Positions 25,011-33,629 are shown, counted from the first letter of the stretch. The stretch is 64,000 nucleotides of DNA from Planococcus sp. SK3692 (GCF_028890485.2 NZ_JARCHV010000002.1:372001-436000); one strand, 5' to 3'. Notes: generated by a model not told the origin, from the sequence alone. Made by a program: numbers and translations.

Positions 25011-25487
25011 ATGACAGGAAAAACACACATCACGGGCGGCATCGCAGCAAGTCTGGCATTTGCGCAAGTTTCCCATTATGAGCCGGCCATCTTATTGATT
25101 GGCGGAGTAGCAGGGGCGTTGATTCCCGATATTTGCCACGGCTCAAGCAAAATCGGCAGAAGTTTGCCGATTGTATCGAAGCTGATCAGTACATTATTCG
25201 GCCACCGGACTTTTACACACAGCTTATTGTTTTTGCTGCTCATGACCGCATTGTTTCAAGCGGTGCTGCCAAATGAAGCTTTAGCGGCAGGCATTCTCGT
25301 CGGCATGATTAGCCACATCGTACTGGATATGGCGACGAAAAGAGGCGTAAAGCTATTGTTTCCGCTGCGTGTAACGGTACGCTTGCCGTTTACAACATCA
25401 ACGGGCAGCTTTGTGGAACACCTAGTGTTCGCTGCATTATCAGTCCTGTCGGTTTATTTCGGCTACGCCCTGTTCAACTTTTCATAA
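25011..25487 (+). CDS. YdjM-like metal-dependent hydrolase, membrane
   Basis: Inner-membrane protein of 158 residues of the YdjM/DUF457 family, with conserved His in KTHITGGIAASLAF at the start, HRTFTHSLLFLLLM near residue 66, and ISHIVLDMATKRGVKLLFP near 103. The last two motifs suggest metal binding at the membrane face. Function in Bacillales is unknown. A TATAAT hexamer lies at 24962-24967 without a clear -35. AAAAGGAG precedes the ATG by about 11 nt. Confidence 0.82.
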   Translation: MTGKTHITGGIAASLAFAQVSHYEPAILLIGGVAGALIPDICHGSSKIGRSLPIVSKLISTLFGHRTFTHSLLFLLLMTALFQAVLPNEALAAGILVGMISHIVLDMATKRGVKLLFPLRVTVRLPFTTSTGSFVEHLVFAALSVLSVYFGYALFNFS

Positions 25488-25490
25488 TAC

Positions 25491-25515
25491 GTTTTAAGCG
25501 GTGTTCTTAGGGAAT
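25491..25515 (+). promoter_or_regulatory. SigB-type promoter for a small hydrophilic protein
   Basis: GTTTTA (25491-25496), 13-nt spacer, GGGAAT (25510-25515), 36 nt before the start of the next gene. Both hexamers and spacer match the general-stress sigma-B class. Confidence 0.65.
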
Positions 25516-25550
25516 AGGAGGGACAAGCAGTCCAAAGAGGAGGAAACTCA

Positions 25551-25739
25551 ATGCCTAGAGACGAATTTTCCAAAAATGCCAACCCGTCAAAGAATACGGA
25601 CCGAAGAAAACGTGAAGAGTTTGAGGGAATCGATCGTGAATCACAGGAAGACGGACAGAAAATGAGAAAAGAAGGCGCTCACAGCAACACCGGCGTCGGC
25701 GATGAACGAAATCCGATTGGCGAATCGGAAAGTGAATAA
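25551..25739 (+). CDS. Small highly hydrophilic protein, putative SigB regulon
   Basis: A 62-residue protein with no hydrophobic segment, very rich in Glu, Asp, Lys and Arg (start MPRDEFSKNANPS), suggesting an intrinsically disordered stress protein. I do not recognise a family with certainty. It has a strong AGAGGAGG site, a SigB-type promoter, and its own terminator, so it is a real gene rather than a chance ORF. Two other proteins of similar composition are in the window (38411-38587 and 46647-46877). Confidence 0.75.
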   Translation: MPRDEFSKNANPSKNTDRRKREEFEGIDRESQEDGQKMRKEGAHSNTGVGDERNPIGESESE

Positions 25740-25748
25740 TAGTGTGAA

Positions 25749-25788
25749 AAGAAGCTGACGGAAATTGACCGGCAGCTTCTTTTATTTT
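25749..25788 (+). terminator. Terminator after the small hydrophilic protein gene
   Basis: AGAAGCTG-CGG pairs with CCG-CAGCTTCT, followed by TTTATTTT. Confidence 0.8.
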
Positions 25789-25895
25789 GGCTAATGCCCA
25801 ATTAAACGAAGCGATACCGGGCAGATGGAAACTGGATGAAATAACTGCAGTTTCAAAAAGACAGCAAATTCATCCGCCAAAGGCTATTGCAGCAC

Positions 25896-25924
25896 TTGTT
25901 CTGAAAAATGAAAACGGATACACT
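25896..25924 (+). promoter_or_regulatory. Promoter with overlapping cre-like element for the symporter gene
   Basis: TTGTTC (25896-25901), 17-nt spacer, TACACT (25919-25924). TGAAAACGGATACA (25909-25922) matches the CcpA-site consensus at 12 of 14 and covers the -10, a position for catabolite repression. The remaining sequence of the 230-bp gap holds an open reading frame without a ribosome site and is not called. Confidence 0.45.
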
Positions 25925-25972
25925 AAAGCGGGTGGAATAATTAAACAATTCTTTAAAATTTGGAGGGATAGT

Positions 25973-27616
25973 ATGATTTCAGCAACTTGGAACTGGATGT
26001 GGGAAAAGCACGACCAGGCAAAAGACATGCTGCGTTTTTTTGCCAAGCCCGGCTCGACTTCACCAGGGGACGACCGCGACCGTGCAGAAGACGCAGGCAC
26101 ATACGATGAACGCTTCAAAAAGAAAAGCTATAACACGCCGCAATTGATTGGGCTGATTCTCGGCCCTTTGCTGTTCATTTTGACAATGCTGTTTGTGAAT
26201 CCGGAAGGCTTAACGCCGGAAGCGAAGGCGATCTTGGCGAGTACTATATGGATCGCGACCTGGTGGATCACCGAAGCGATTCCGATTCCAGCGACTTCGC
26301 TCTTGCCGATTGTGTTATTTCCTTTAACGGGGGGCTTGGACGTTGGGGCGACCACTTCGGCTTACGGCAACGACACGATTTTCCTGTTCATGGGCGGCTT
26401 CATGATCGCTTTGACGATGGAAAAATGGAATTTGCATAAACGCATTGCATTGACCATCATTTCGGTGATCGGCACGAATACCGAACGGATCATTCTTGGT
26501 TTCATGGTGGCAACTGGGTTCTTGTCGATGTGGATTTCCAACACCGCGACTGCCATGATGATGGTGCCAATCGGCCTGGCCATTATTTATCAGGTGTCGG
26601 AAGCGCTGAAACATGACGACTCAATCGATACTTCTCAGGAAAACTTCGGATTTGGCAAAGCGCTCATGCTCGGCATTGCTTATTCCGCTTCACTCGGAGG
26701 AATCGCGACCTTGATCGGGACGCCCCCGAATACCTTGCTAGCCGGCGCTGTCAATGAAATTTACGGCATTGAAATCACGTTTGCTGAGTGGATGCTGTTC
26801 GGCGTACCGGTAGCGTGGATTTTTATCTTTGTGGCTTGGTTCTATTTGGTGAAAGTGGCGCATCCTCTAAAACTAAAAGAGTTGCCTGGAGGCAGCGCAG
26901 TCATTAAAGAGCAGAAGGCAGAGCTCGGCAAGGCTTCCTACGAGGAAAAGATCGTTTTCGCGATCTTCCTATTGGCAGCATTTTCATGGATTACCCGCTC
27001 GTTTTTGCTGGTGGAATTTTTGCCTGGCTTGAACGACGCGATGGTCGGGTTGATTGCTGCCTTGATTTTGTTCGCCATTCCTTCGAAAAACCGCAGAGGC
27101 GACAATTTGCTGGACTGGGCGACAGCTGTTAAATTGCCATGGGGCATTCTGCTGCTCTTTGGGGGCGGCTTGGCAATCGCTGCAGGCTTTACTCAATCAG
27201 GGCTTTCTGAATGGGTAGGCGGCCAGTTGATTGGCCTGCAAGGAATCAATGTCTTGATCATTGTACTGGTCGTTGCGGCATTCGTGTTGTTCTTAACAGA
27301 AATCACATCCAATACGGCTACAGCTTCGATGATGTTCCCGATTATGGCTTCGTTGGCAGTTGCGCTCGGTATCCACCCGTATGCATTGATGGTGACGGCC
27401 GCTGTCACGGCGTCTTGCGCATTTATGCTGCCGGTGGCGACACCGCCAAACGCTGTCGTTTTCGGTTCAGGCTATTTGAAAATTATTGATATGGCCCGTG
27501 CCGGATTCATCCTGAATGTTTTCGGGATTGTTTTTGTCGGGCTGGCCGTCTATTACTTCCTGCCGCTCGTCTGGGGCATAGATTTATTAAGTACCCCGGC
27601 ACAGTTCCTGGAATAA
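25973..27616 (+). CDS. DASS-family sodium:anion symporter (SLC13-like)
   Basis: Membrane carrier of 547 residues with about twelve hydrophobic segments beginning near residue 55. It has the SLC13/DASS signature SNTATAMMMVPIGLAI (first SNT) near 183 and SNTATASMMFPIMASLAV (second SNT) near 450, plus TPPNTLLAGAV and ATPPNAVVFGSGYL. It imports di- or tricarboxylates such as succinate or malate, or sulfate, with sodium; the substrate is not decided by sequence. ATG 25973 is chosen because GGAGGG lies 6 nt before it; a longer in-frame reading has no site. The hydrophilic N-terminus is probably cytosolic. Confidence 0.87.
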   Translation: MISATWNWMWEKHDQAKDMLRFFAKPGSTSPGDDRDRAEDAGTYDERFKKKSYNTPQLIGLILGPLLFILTMLFVNPEGLTPEAKAILASTIWIATWWITEAIPIPATSLLPIVLFPLTGGLDVGATTSAYGNDTIFLFMGGFMIALTMEKWNLHKRIALTIISVIGTNTERIILGFMVATGFLSMWISNTATAMMMVPIGLAIIYQVSEALKHDDSIDTSQENFGFGKALMLGIAYSASLGGIATLIGTPPNTLLAGAVNEIYGIEITFAEWMLFGVPVAWIFIFVAWFYLVKVAHPLKLKELPGGSAVIKEQKAELGKASYEEKIVFAIFLLAAFSWITRSFLLVEFLPGLNDAMVGLIAALILFAIPSKNRRGDNLLDWATAVKLPWGILLLFGGGLAIAAGFTQSGLSEWVGGQLIGLQGINVLIIVLVVAAFVLFLTEITSNTATASMMFPIMASLAVALGIHPYALMVTAAVTASCAFMLPVATPPNAVVFGSGYLKIIDMARAGFILNVFGIVFVGLAVYYFLPLVWGIDLLSTPAQFLE

Positions 27617-27618
27617 AA

Positions 27619-27656
27619 TAAAAGAGCCGCCTCATGCAATTGAGGCGGCTCTTTTT
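27619..27656. terminator. Bidirectional terminator overlapping the MFS gene's last codons
   Basis: AAAGAGCCGCCTC pairs with GAGGCGGCTCTTT, with A and T tracts on each side. The stop codon of the opposite MFS gene (27632-27634) lies inside the hairpin. Confidence 0.9.
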
Positions 27657-28828
27657 CTGTACCAAGTAACGATCATTACGTAAATCGCTGGCATCGCTGC
27701 GCAAAGAATGATCAGCACGTTCCAGCCGAAACGGGTCCAAATCGGGCTGAGCAATGAGCTTCCAGCGGCGACGCCGATATAATAGGATACGAGATATAAG
27801 CTGGATGCACTGCCTTTATGATGCGTCGCTTGCTGGCCGACAGAAGCGGCAGTCAGTGAATGGGCTGTGAAAAACCCGAGGCAAGTTATGCATAAGCCGA
27901 CTGTCAACATCCACAGTTCAGTGCCCAGTGTCATCAATACGCCAGCCGAGAAGATGAACACCCCAATGATGCGCACGCGCCTCAAGCCGAATGCTTCAGC
28001 AGCGCGCCCGGCCATAGGCGATCCGATGACACCGATGCCATAAGCGAAGAACAGATAGGAAATCGCCTGCAGTGACATGGAGAATGGCGGTGCTTCAAGG
28101 TGAAATGGCAAATAGGTCCAAACGCCGGTGAAAGCGATTTGAAGAATTGCTCCGAGGCCGAACACAACTAGCAGTGCCGGGTTTTTCAAATGGAACAGGA
28201 AGCCTTCAATGTCTTTTGAAAAGCTCAGCTGGCTCGGTTCAAAATGATGTGAAGGCGGCAACAGCAAAAAGACGGCGATGAACAAGGCGATACCGGTTAC
28301 GCCGAATGCAAAGAACGTCAACTGCCAGGAAAACGCATCTGTAAGAAATCCAGTCAAGACGCGCCCAAGCATGCCGCCGAGTGCATTGCTCGATATGTAC
28401 AAAGCGGTGGCGTAGGCGATGTTTTTCCGATCAATCTCTTCGCTGATGTAAGCAAGCGCTGCAGCTGGGACACCGGCAAGTGCAAAGCCTTGGATTAAGC
28501 GCAACACGAGAAACACAGTAAACGATTCGACAAACGGCAAAATGAAAAACGGGAGGGCAGAGCCGAGCAGCGACCAGATGATATAGGAGCGCCGCCCGTT
28601 GCGGTCGGAGAAAAAACCGAGAATGATAAGACCGGCAATCAATCCGATGATGGTCAAGGAAAGCGACAGGCTGGAAGTTGAAACCGACACCCCGAAATCC
28701 GAGACAAAGACCGGCAATAAAGGCTGGACGGCATATATATTGGCAAAAATAAATAACGAAGCCAACAGCAGGCTCGCAATGATTTTCCAGAATTCACGAT
28801 CGCGTACGGTGTAGGTACGTTTTTCCAT
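27632..28828 (-). CDS. MFS transporter, YnfM/arabinose-efflux type
   Basis: Twelve-segment major facilitator of 398 residues. The first helices read KIIASLLLASLFIFANIYAVQPLLPVF; the loop motif GFFSDRNGRRSY matches MFS motif A near residue 85. Best matches in character are YnfM-like drug/sugar exporters; substrate unknown. Its final seven codons and stop are part of the terminator stem, so the C-terminus is constrained by RNA structure. ATG 28828 follows GGAAGTGA by about 9 nt; upstream in-frame ATGs at 28870-28888 lack a ribosome site. Confidence 0.82.
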   Translation of the reverse strand: MEKRTYTVRDREFWKIIASLLLASLFIFANIYAVQPLLPVFVSDFGVSVSTSSLSLSLTIIGLIAGLIILGFFSDRNGRRSYIIWSLLGSALPFFILPFVESFTVFLVLRLIQGFALAGVPAAALAYISEEIDRKNIAYATALYISSNALGGMLGRVLTGFLTDAFSWQLTFFAFGVTGIALFIAVFLLLPPSHHFEPSQLSFSKDIEGFLFHLKNPALLVVFGLGAILQIAFTGVWTYLPFHLEAPPFSMSLQAISYLFFAYGIGVIGSPMAGRAAEAFGLRRVRIIGVFIFSAGVLMTLGTELWMLTVGLCITCLGFFTAHSLTAASVGQQATHHKGSASSLYLVSYYIGVAAGSSLLSPIWTRFGWNVLIILCAAMPAIYVMIVTWYRKRAASIA

Positions 28829-28914
28829 GGAGACAATCACTTCCGTTTCGTTAAAGCTTCTGCCATTCATTCTATCACTCATTGGCAAATAAGTGGGAGC
28901 GGCAAAAAGGGTGT

Positions 28915-28942
28915 GAAAAAGCCCGCATGAATGATGCGGGCT
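28915..28942 (-). terminator. Terminator of the hypothetical gene at 28948-29379
   Basis: AGCCCGCA pairs with TGCGGGCT over a 7-nt loop; on the minus strand a T5 tract follows. Confidence 0.8.
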
Positions 28943-28947
28943 GGTCG

Positions 28948-29379
28948 TTAAAGCTTATTGAAATACGCAAGAATTTGTTTGCGGGTAGGTTCCTGCAGGC
29001 GGTAGCGCAATTCCTTGTTTTGGGTATTCACGAGATGATAGGCCGGGTTTTCGACAACCGTAAACTTCCAATGCGGCTTCACGTTCTTTTTCTTCAATTG
29101 CAGTTCAGGAGGCATCATCTTGTCAGTAAAGCTTTCAAGTTTCGCCATTAGGAACGTATCCATATAACGGACGATGACAAATCCCTGGTGTTTCTCAGGG
29201 TCATATTTCGAGAGATTGTATTCACTTACATCAAAGCCTTTTTCGTAGCGTTGCACAGACGGAGAAAGGACGAAAAAGTCCTCATTGTAAAACACATTCG
29301 AGTTGCCGAATTGCTTGAGGCCCAATTCCTCAACCAAAAGATCCTTATTGACCAAATTCATTTCGCGCGCAGTAGCCAT
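28948..29379 (-). CDS. Conserved hypothetical protein, 143 residues
   Basis: I do not recognise this family. The protein is soluble and has no signal peptide: it opens with MATAREMNLVNKDLLVEEL and contains FVIVRYMDTFLMAKLESF around residue 85 and HWKFTVVENPAYHLV near 110. Its strong GAGGAGG site 7 nt before the ATG and its own terminator show that it is expressed as a single gene. Neighbours (MFS transporter, SRAP protein) give no clue. Confidence 0.75.
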   Translation of the reverse strand: MATAREMNLVNKDLLVEELGLKQFGNSNVFYNEDFFVLSPSVQRYEKGFDVSEYNLSKYDPEKHQGFVIVRYMDTFLMAKLESFTDKMMPPELQLKKKNVKPHWKFTVVENPAYHLVNTQNKELRYRLQEPTRKQILAYFNKL

Positions 29380-29543
29380 GCAATTCCTCCTCATTTCCTT
29401 ATAGTCTCTCCATTATAACATTCTTTTGGATTATACGCAGAAAGGGCGTACCTAAAGGAACGGACAGCAAATTACTAGAGAAGTTTGAAAAATCTGTTAT
29501 ATTGTAGTTAAGCCAATCCACTTAGAAAAAGGAGGGGATTTCA

Positions 29544-30221
29544 GTGTGCGGAAGATTTGCGTTGTATGCAGATTACGGAGCCTTGCTCGAGCGTTTTGAG
29601 ATAGAAGAAGCGGCACTTGGGCAAAATGCCTACGAAGAGAATTACAATGTGGCACCTTCCCAGCAAATCGCTGCAGTCATTAACGACGGCAAGCGCAATC
29701 GGCTGGGGACATTCCGTTGGGGGCTGATCCCGTCATGGGCCAAAGACCAGAAAATCGGCTACAAGATGATCAATGCCCGTGCGGAGACGGCCGCAGAAAA
29801 ACCGAGTTTTCGTAGCGCTTTTAAGAAAAAGCGCTGCCTGATCCCAGCGAATGCATTTTACGAATGGAAAAAAGGACAGGATGGCAAAACGCCGATGCTC
29901 ATCCATTTGGAAGGCGGCGAATTGTTTGCATTTGCAGGGCTATGGGAGTCGTGGGAATCGCCGGAGGGAGAATTGATCCATAGCTGCACGATTTTGACGA
30001 CACAGCCGAATGCATTAATGGCAGACATCCATGATCGTATGCCGGTAATCTTGTCCAGGGAAGCGGAGAAAACCTGGCTAGATCCGAATATTCAGGATCC
30101 CGAGCTGCTGCAGAAACTCATCAAGCCTTACGATTCAGAAGAGTTGGAAGCCTATGAAGTATCAGGTGCAGTCAACTCGCCGAAGAACAAAGGACAGGAA
30201 TTGATTCGAAAAATCGGATGA
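29544..30221 (+). CDS. SOS response-associated peptidase-like protein (SRAP/HMCES)
   Basis: Member of the SRAP family, 225 residues. Cys2 follows the initiating GTG; after Met removal it becomes the N-terminal nucleophile that links covalently to abasic sites in single-stranded DNA. Further motifs: NVAPSQQIAAV, MINARAET with the Asn, NAFYEWKK with the Glu, and CTILTTQPN and HDRMPVIL with the His. It protects DNA with abasic damage. AAGGAGGGG precedes the GTG by 6 nt. No LexA box was seen upstream despite the family name. Followed by a patatin-like gene after 27 nt. Confidence 0.9.
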   Translation: MCGRFALYADYGALLERFEIEEAALGQNAYEENYNVAPSQQIAAVINDGKRNRLGTFRWGLIPSWAKDQKIGYKMINARAETAAEKPSFRSAFKKKRCLIPANAFYEWKKGQDGKTPMLIHLEGGELFAFAGLWESWESPEGELIHSCTILTTQPNALMADIHDRMPVILSREAEKTWLDPNIQDPELLQKLIKPYDSEELEAYEVSGAVNSPKNKGQELIRKIG

Positions 30222-30248
30222 TCACACTTTCGTGCAAAGGGGAGGGTC

Positions 30249-31130
30249 ATGGTGAAAAGCGGATTGATTTTAGAAGGCGGAGGCATGCGTGGCGTTTATA
30301 CGGCTGGCGTGCTGCAAAAGTTTATGGAAGAAGGGGTGTTTGCGGATTATGTCATCGGCGTATCCGCCGGAGCATGCAATGCCGTGTCCTATCTTTCCCG
30401 GCAAAGTGGCAGGAACCGGACAGTGATGATCGATTATGTCACGCATCCGGATTATATTTCCATGAAGAACTTGCTGAAGAAACGAGAACTGTTCGGCATG
30501 AACTTGATCTTTAACGATATCCCGAACCGGCTGGTGCCGTTTGACTACGGTGGATTCGGCGCAGCTGCGGAAGAATTCGTTGTCGGAACGACGGATTGCA
30601 TGACCGGCGAAGCAATTTACTACCGCAAGCCGCTGCCGCCAGAAGATTTGCTGACGGTCGTGAGGGCATCGAGTTCGCTGCCATTCATGTCGCGCCCTGT
30701 GGAATATAACGGACGGCTGCTCATGGATGGAAGCCTGGCCGACCCGCTGCCAATCAAACAAGCCCTATTGGACGGCGTAACCAAGCCGATCATCGTCATG
30801 ACGCGCGAAAAGAGTTACCGCAAGCGCCAAACGCCGCTTATGCGTCTCGCGCCAACATTTGCCCGCCAGTATCCGGGTCTTGCGCGCGCGCTTGAAGAAC
30901 GGCAGCGCATCTATAACGAATCATTGGAACAGATAGAGGCGCTTGAAGCACAAGGCGCAGCCATTATCGTCCGTCCGCGAAATTTGCATAAGTTGCGCGG
31001 CATCGAGCGGGATCAGGAGCGGCTTGCCGCATTGTATGTCCAAGGGTACCGGGATGCAGAGCTGATCGTGCCCCGTGCGAAAAAATTCATCCCTCAACAA
31101 CCTGTTTTGAGATTGGAAAGGAGCTTGTGA
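30249..31130 (+). CDS. Patatin-like phospholipase family protein
   Basis: Serine lipid hydrolase of 293 residues. The oxyanion loop GGGMRGVYTAGVL lies at residues 10-22, the nucleophile elbow GVSAG puts Ser39 at the active site, and the catalytic Asp is in MDGSLADP. The family includes YjjU-like proteins that hydrolyse fatty-acyl esters; the substrate is unknown. No signal peptide. ATG 30249 is only 2-3 nt from GGAGGG but well spaced from AAGGGG; GTG 30252 is an equally good start. Ends by ATGA overlap with a GNAT gene. Confidence 0.85.
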   Translation: MVKSGLILEGGGMRGVYTAGVLQKFMEEGVFADYVIGVSAGACNAVSYLSRQSGRNRTVMIDYVTHPDYISMKNLLKKRELFGMNLIFNDIPNRLVPFDYGGFGAAAEEFVVGTTDCMTGEAIYYRKPLPPEDLLTVVRASSSLPFMSRPVEYNGRLLMDGSLADPLPIKQALLDGVTKPIIVMTREKSYRKRQTPLMRLAPTFARQYPGLARALEERQRIYNESLEQIEALEAQGAAIIVRPRNLHKLRGIERDQERLAALYVQGYRDAELIVPRAKKFIPQQPVLRLERSL

Positions 31131-31576
31131 TGATTATCGAAATAGACCAGACTGATGAGAAAATTGCGCGTGATATCCAGTCAATCCAGCGCCCCGCTTA
31201 CCGAATTGAAGCGGAACTGATGGGCTTTCACGATATTCCCCACATTTCCGAGACAGTCGACGAAATCCAGCAAAGCGAAGAGACATTCATCGGCTATCAA
31301 GAAGGCTATTTAAAAGGTTTCATTTCCTATAAAGAAGAGGGTGGAGTCGTCGATATTTACCGGCTTGTCGTGGACCCGCTCCAGTTTCGACAAGGAATTG
31401 CCCGCAGCCTAGTGGACCATCTGCTCCAGCAGAAGAATGCAGCGGAGTTCATTGTCAGTACAGGCACCGCAAATGTGCCGGCCCGGAAACTCTACGAATC
31501 ATTCGGCTTCCGGGAAGAAGAAACCTTTGAAGTTGCGCCAGGCGTCACATGCACACAGTTCCGCCTGGCTGTTTGA
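31127..31576 (+). CDS. GNAT-family N-acetyltransferase
   Basis: Acetyl-CoA-dependent acetyltransferase of 149 residues. The GNAT core is visible: VVDIYRLVVDPLQFRQGIARSLVDHLL (strand, then acetyl-CoA-binding R/Q-x-x-G-x-A loop) from about residue 73, and ANVPARKLYESFGFREEE near 115. Substrate not known. It overlaps the patatin-like gene by 4 nt (ATGA), so the two are translationally coupled, and a GGAAAGGAG site is present upstream. A terminator follows. Confidence 0.85.
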   Translation: MMIIEIDQTDEKIARDIQSIQRPAYRIEAELMGFHDIPHISETVDEIQQSEETFIGYQEGYLKGFISYKEEGGVVDIYRLVVDPLQFRQGIARSLVDHLLQQKNAAEFIVSTGTANVPARKLYESFGFREEETFEVAPGVTCTQFRLAV

Positions 31577-31585
31577 CCGTTTGCT

Positions 31586-31622
31586 GCCTGCAGTTCCTTT
31601 ACGGACTATAGGCGGTTTTTTT
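31586..31622 (+). terminator. Terminator after the GNAT gene
   Basis: GCCTGCAGTTC pairs with GGACTATAGGC (one mismatch, one wobble), followed by T7. Confidence 0.65.
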
Positions 31623-31727
31623 ATGTCTTCTGGAAGTGCAGGCACATTTATTTATTTTTAATTCGAGATAATATAAAATGAAGGAAGTGGATATGTCCCT
31701 GTCCGCACAGAAAGGAGTGCGATTCGG

Positions 31728-31937
31728 ATGATTAAGATTTTACCGCGCATTAACGAACTGGCGCAAAAAGAGCGCAGCTACGGATTGAGCTATGCGGAAA
31801 TTCGGGAGCAGCAAGTGCTCCGCCGTGAATATCTCCAGGAAATCCGTGGGCAAGTCGAGACGACTGTAACGAATATGACGGTAATTGACCCGCTTGGGGC
31901 AGATGTTACGCCAAGCAAAGTCAAAAACTCGAGATAA
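31728..31937 (+). CDS. DUF896-family protein (YnzC-like)
   Basis: Small 69-residue DUF896 protein, recognised from RINELAQKERSYGLSYAEIREQQVLRREYLQEIR and the DPLGADVTP end. YnzC of Bacillus subtilis is the known homologue; its biochemical role is not settled. AGAAAGGAG precedes the ATG. It sits alone, 39 nt before the Hsp33 gene, so the two may share a transcript. I saw no LexA box upstream, though ynzC of B. subtilis lies in an SOS operon. Confidence 0.85.
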   Translation: MIKILPRINELAQKERSYGLSYAEIREQQVLRREYLQEIRGQVETTVTNMTVIDPLGADVTPSKVKNSR

Positions 31938-31976
31938 ATAAATAACCCCAGATGATTTTAGAGAGGAAGAAAATAG

Positions 31977-32846
31977 ATGAACGATTATTTAGTGAGAGCC
32001 TTGGCTTACGATGGCCAAATCCGTGCCTTCGCAACGCGCACGACAGAAACAGTGAATGAGGCACAGCGCCGCCATTATACATGGCCTACCGCGTCTGCAG
32101 CACTTGGCCGTTCGATGACAGCAAGTGTCATGCTCGGTGCGATGTTAAAAGGCGAAGAAAAATTGACGATTAAAATCAATGGGGGCGGCCCGCTTGGCAC
32201 GATTCTCGTAGACGCCAATGCAAAAGGTGAAGTACGTGGCTATGTTTCCAATCCCCAAACCCATTTTGACTTAAACGAGCAAGGCAAACTCGATGTCCGG
32301 CGGGCAGTCGGAACAGAAGGGACACTGACTGTCTCCAAAGACATCGGCTTGCAGCATCCATATGTCGGCCAAGTACCGATCATCTCAGGCGAGCTAGGCG
32401 ACGATTTCACCCATTATATTGTAACTTCCGAACAAACGCCTTCTTCAGTCGGCGTCGGTGTTATCGTCAATCCTGACAATACCATCCTGGCTTCAGGCGG
32501 CTTCATCATCCAATTGATGCCGGGAACTGATGAAAAAGTGATCAGCGAGCTTGAACAGCGCCTAACGGAAATCCCAACCATCTCCAACATGGTGCGGGCA
32601 GGTTTGACGCCTGAAGATATTTTGGACGAAGTATTGGGCAAAGAAAATGTCAAAGCGCTCGATACGATGCCAGTGAATTTCCAATGCCAATGCTCACGTG
32701 AGCGCATTCATAATGCTATCCAAGGCCTTGGAACGGCAGAAATCGAAGATATCATCGTGACAGAAGGCAAAGCGGAAGCACAATGCCATTTCTGCAACGA
32801 AACCTATGTGTTCACGAAAGACGAATTACAGGACATGTTGTCTTAA
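31977..32846 (+). CDS. hslO: Redox-regulated chaperone Hsp33
   Basis: Cytosolic holdase chaperone of 289 residues. The N-terminal domain begins [26 protein letters not shown]; the C-terminal zinc/redox switch has the four cysteines in [10 protein letters not shown] and AQCHFCNE, matching the family's C-x-C ... C-x2-C pattern. Under oxidative stress zinc is released, disulfides form and the chaperone becomes active. AGAGAGGAAG precedes the ATG. A terminator follows, and the next gene is a quinone-stress esterase, so the local context is oxidative stress. Confidence 0.95.
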   Translation: MNDYLVRALAYDGQIRAFATRTTETVNEAQRRHYTWPTASAALGRSMTASVMLGAMLKGEEKLTIKINGGGPLGTILVDANAKGEVRGYVSNPQTHFDLNEQGKLDVRRAVGTEGTLTVSKDIGLQHPYVGQVPIISGELGDDFTHYIVTSEQTPSSVGVGVIVNPDNTILASGGFIIQLMPGTDEKVISELEQRLTEIPTISNMVRAGLTPEDILDEVLGKENVKALDTMPVNFQCQCSRERIHNAIQGLGTAEIEDIIVTEGKAEAQCHFCNETYVFTKDELQDMLS

Positions 32847-32859
32847 TTTATTTTATGTA

Positions 32860-32888
32860 AAGTCTGTGGAATATTCCACAGGCTTTTT
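32860..32888 (+). terminator. Terminator of hslO
   Basis: GTCTGTGGAATA and TATTCCACAGGC pair as a near-perfect hairpin, followed by T5. Confidence 0.8.
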
Positions 32889-32891
32889 GAT

Positions 32892-32943
32892 TTGGAAGCT
32901 TTAGATAGGTATGATATGATGTCGTTATCTCGAATTAAAGATA
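32892..32943 (+). promoter_or_regulatory. Promoter with MhqR-like operator for the esterase gene
   Basis: TTGGAA (32892-32897), 17-nt spacer, TATGAT (32915-32920). Six bases on, TATCT-CGAATTAA-AGATA (32926-32943) covers the transcription start and resembles the MhqR operator core ATCTCGAAT...AGAT known from Bacillus quinone-stress genes. mhqR is not in the window. Confidence 0.7.
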
Positions 32944-32964
32944 TTATAAATAGGAGGTTTTTAC

Positions 32965-33570
32965 ATGATGAAACATATTTACAACCCACCGGCGGATGCA
33001 TCCAAGCCGACATTCCTGCTATTGCACGGAACAGGTGGAACGGAGACAGATTTGCTGCCGGCAGCAGGACACATTGATCCGGAAGCGGGCGTGCTGAGCG
33101 TTCGAGGCAATGTATCGGAAAACGGCATGCCGCGCTTTTTCAAACGTTTATCTGAAGGAGTCTTCGATATGGAAGATTTGCGCGAACGAACAGAAGAACT
33201 GCATGCATTTATCGGCCAGGCAGCTGATGAATATGGATTTGACCGCAACAACGTTATTGCGCTCGGCTATTCAAACGGCGCAAATATTGCCGCAAACCTA
33301 TTATTCTCGTATAAAGATGCATTGAAAGCGGCAATCTTGCATCACCCGATGGTGCCGGACCGCAATAAGGAATTGCCAAATTTGGAAGGCACGCGCGTGT
33401 TCATCGCTGCTGGCACCAACGACCCGATCTGCCCGAAAGAAGAATCGGAAGATCTTGACAAGCTTTTGAGCGCAGCGGGAGCCGCCGTCGAGTTGCATTG
33501 GGAAAACAAAGGCCATCAGCTGACGATGGACGAATTGGTTGCAGCGAAAGTTTGGTATGAAAAAGTATAA
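32965..33570 (+). CDS. MhqD-like carboxylesterase (alpha/beta hydrolase)
   Basis: Alpha/beta hydrolase of 201 residues, the size of MhqD of Bacillus subtilis. Motifs: FLLLHGTGGTETDLLP at the oxyanion hole, GYSNGAN with the nucleophile Ser near residue 101, NDPICP with Asp and GHQLTMDE with the catalytic His. It is expected to hydrolyse an ester in the detoxification of quinones or aromatics; the exact substrate is not known. AGGAGG lies 7 nt before ATG 32965. Upstream MhqR-like operator supports the assignment. A terminator follows. Confidence 0.8.
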   Translation: MMKHIYNPPADASKPTFLLLHGTGGTETDLLPAAGHIDPEAGVLSVRGNVSENGMPRFFKRLSEGVFDMEDLRERTEELHAFIGQAADEYGFDRNNVIALGYSNGANIAANLLFSYKDALKAAILHHPMVPDRNKELPNLEGTRVFIAAGTNDPICPKEESEDLDKLLSAAGAAVELHWENKGHQLTMDELVAAKVWYEKV

Positions 33571-33576
33571 ACAAGG

Positions 33577-33604
33577 CTCCTCCACTTCTGGAGGAGTTTT
33601 TTCT
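33577..33604 (+). terminator. Terminator after the esterase gene
   Basis: CTCCTCCA pairs with TGGAGGAG over a 4-nt loop, followed by T6. Confidence 0.9.
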
Positions 33605-33629
33605 TTCGTCTGATTCCGTTCCGCAAGCT

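Noticed and set aside
25787-25972. N-terminal extension of 62 codons for the SLC13-like symporter.
   Set aside because: No ribosome site before 25787, it begins in the preceding terminator, and a good site precedes the ATG at 25973.
29400-29543. Search for a LexA box upstream of the SRAP gene.
   Set aside because: No GAAC-N4-GTTC motif was found.
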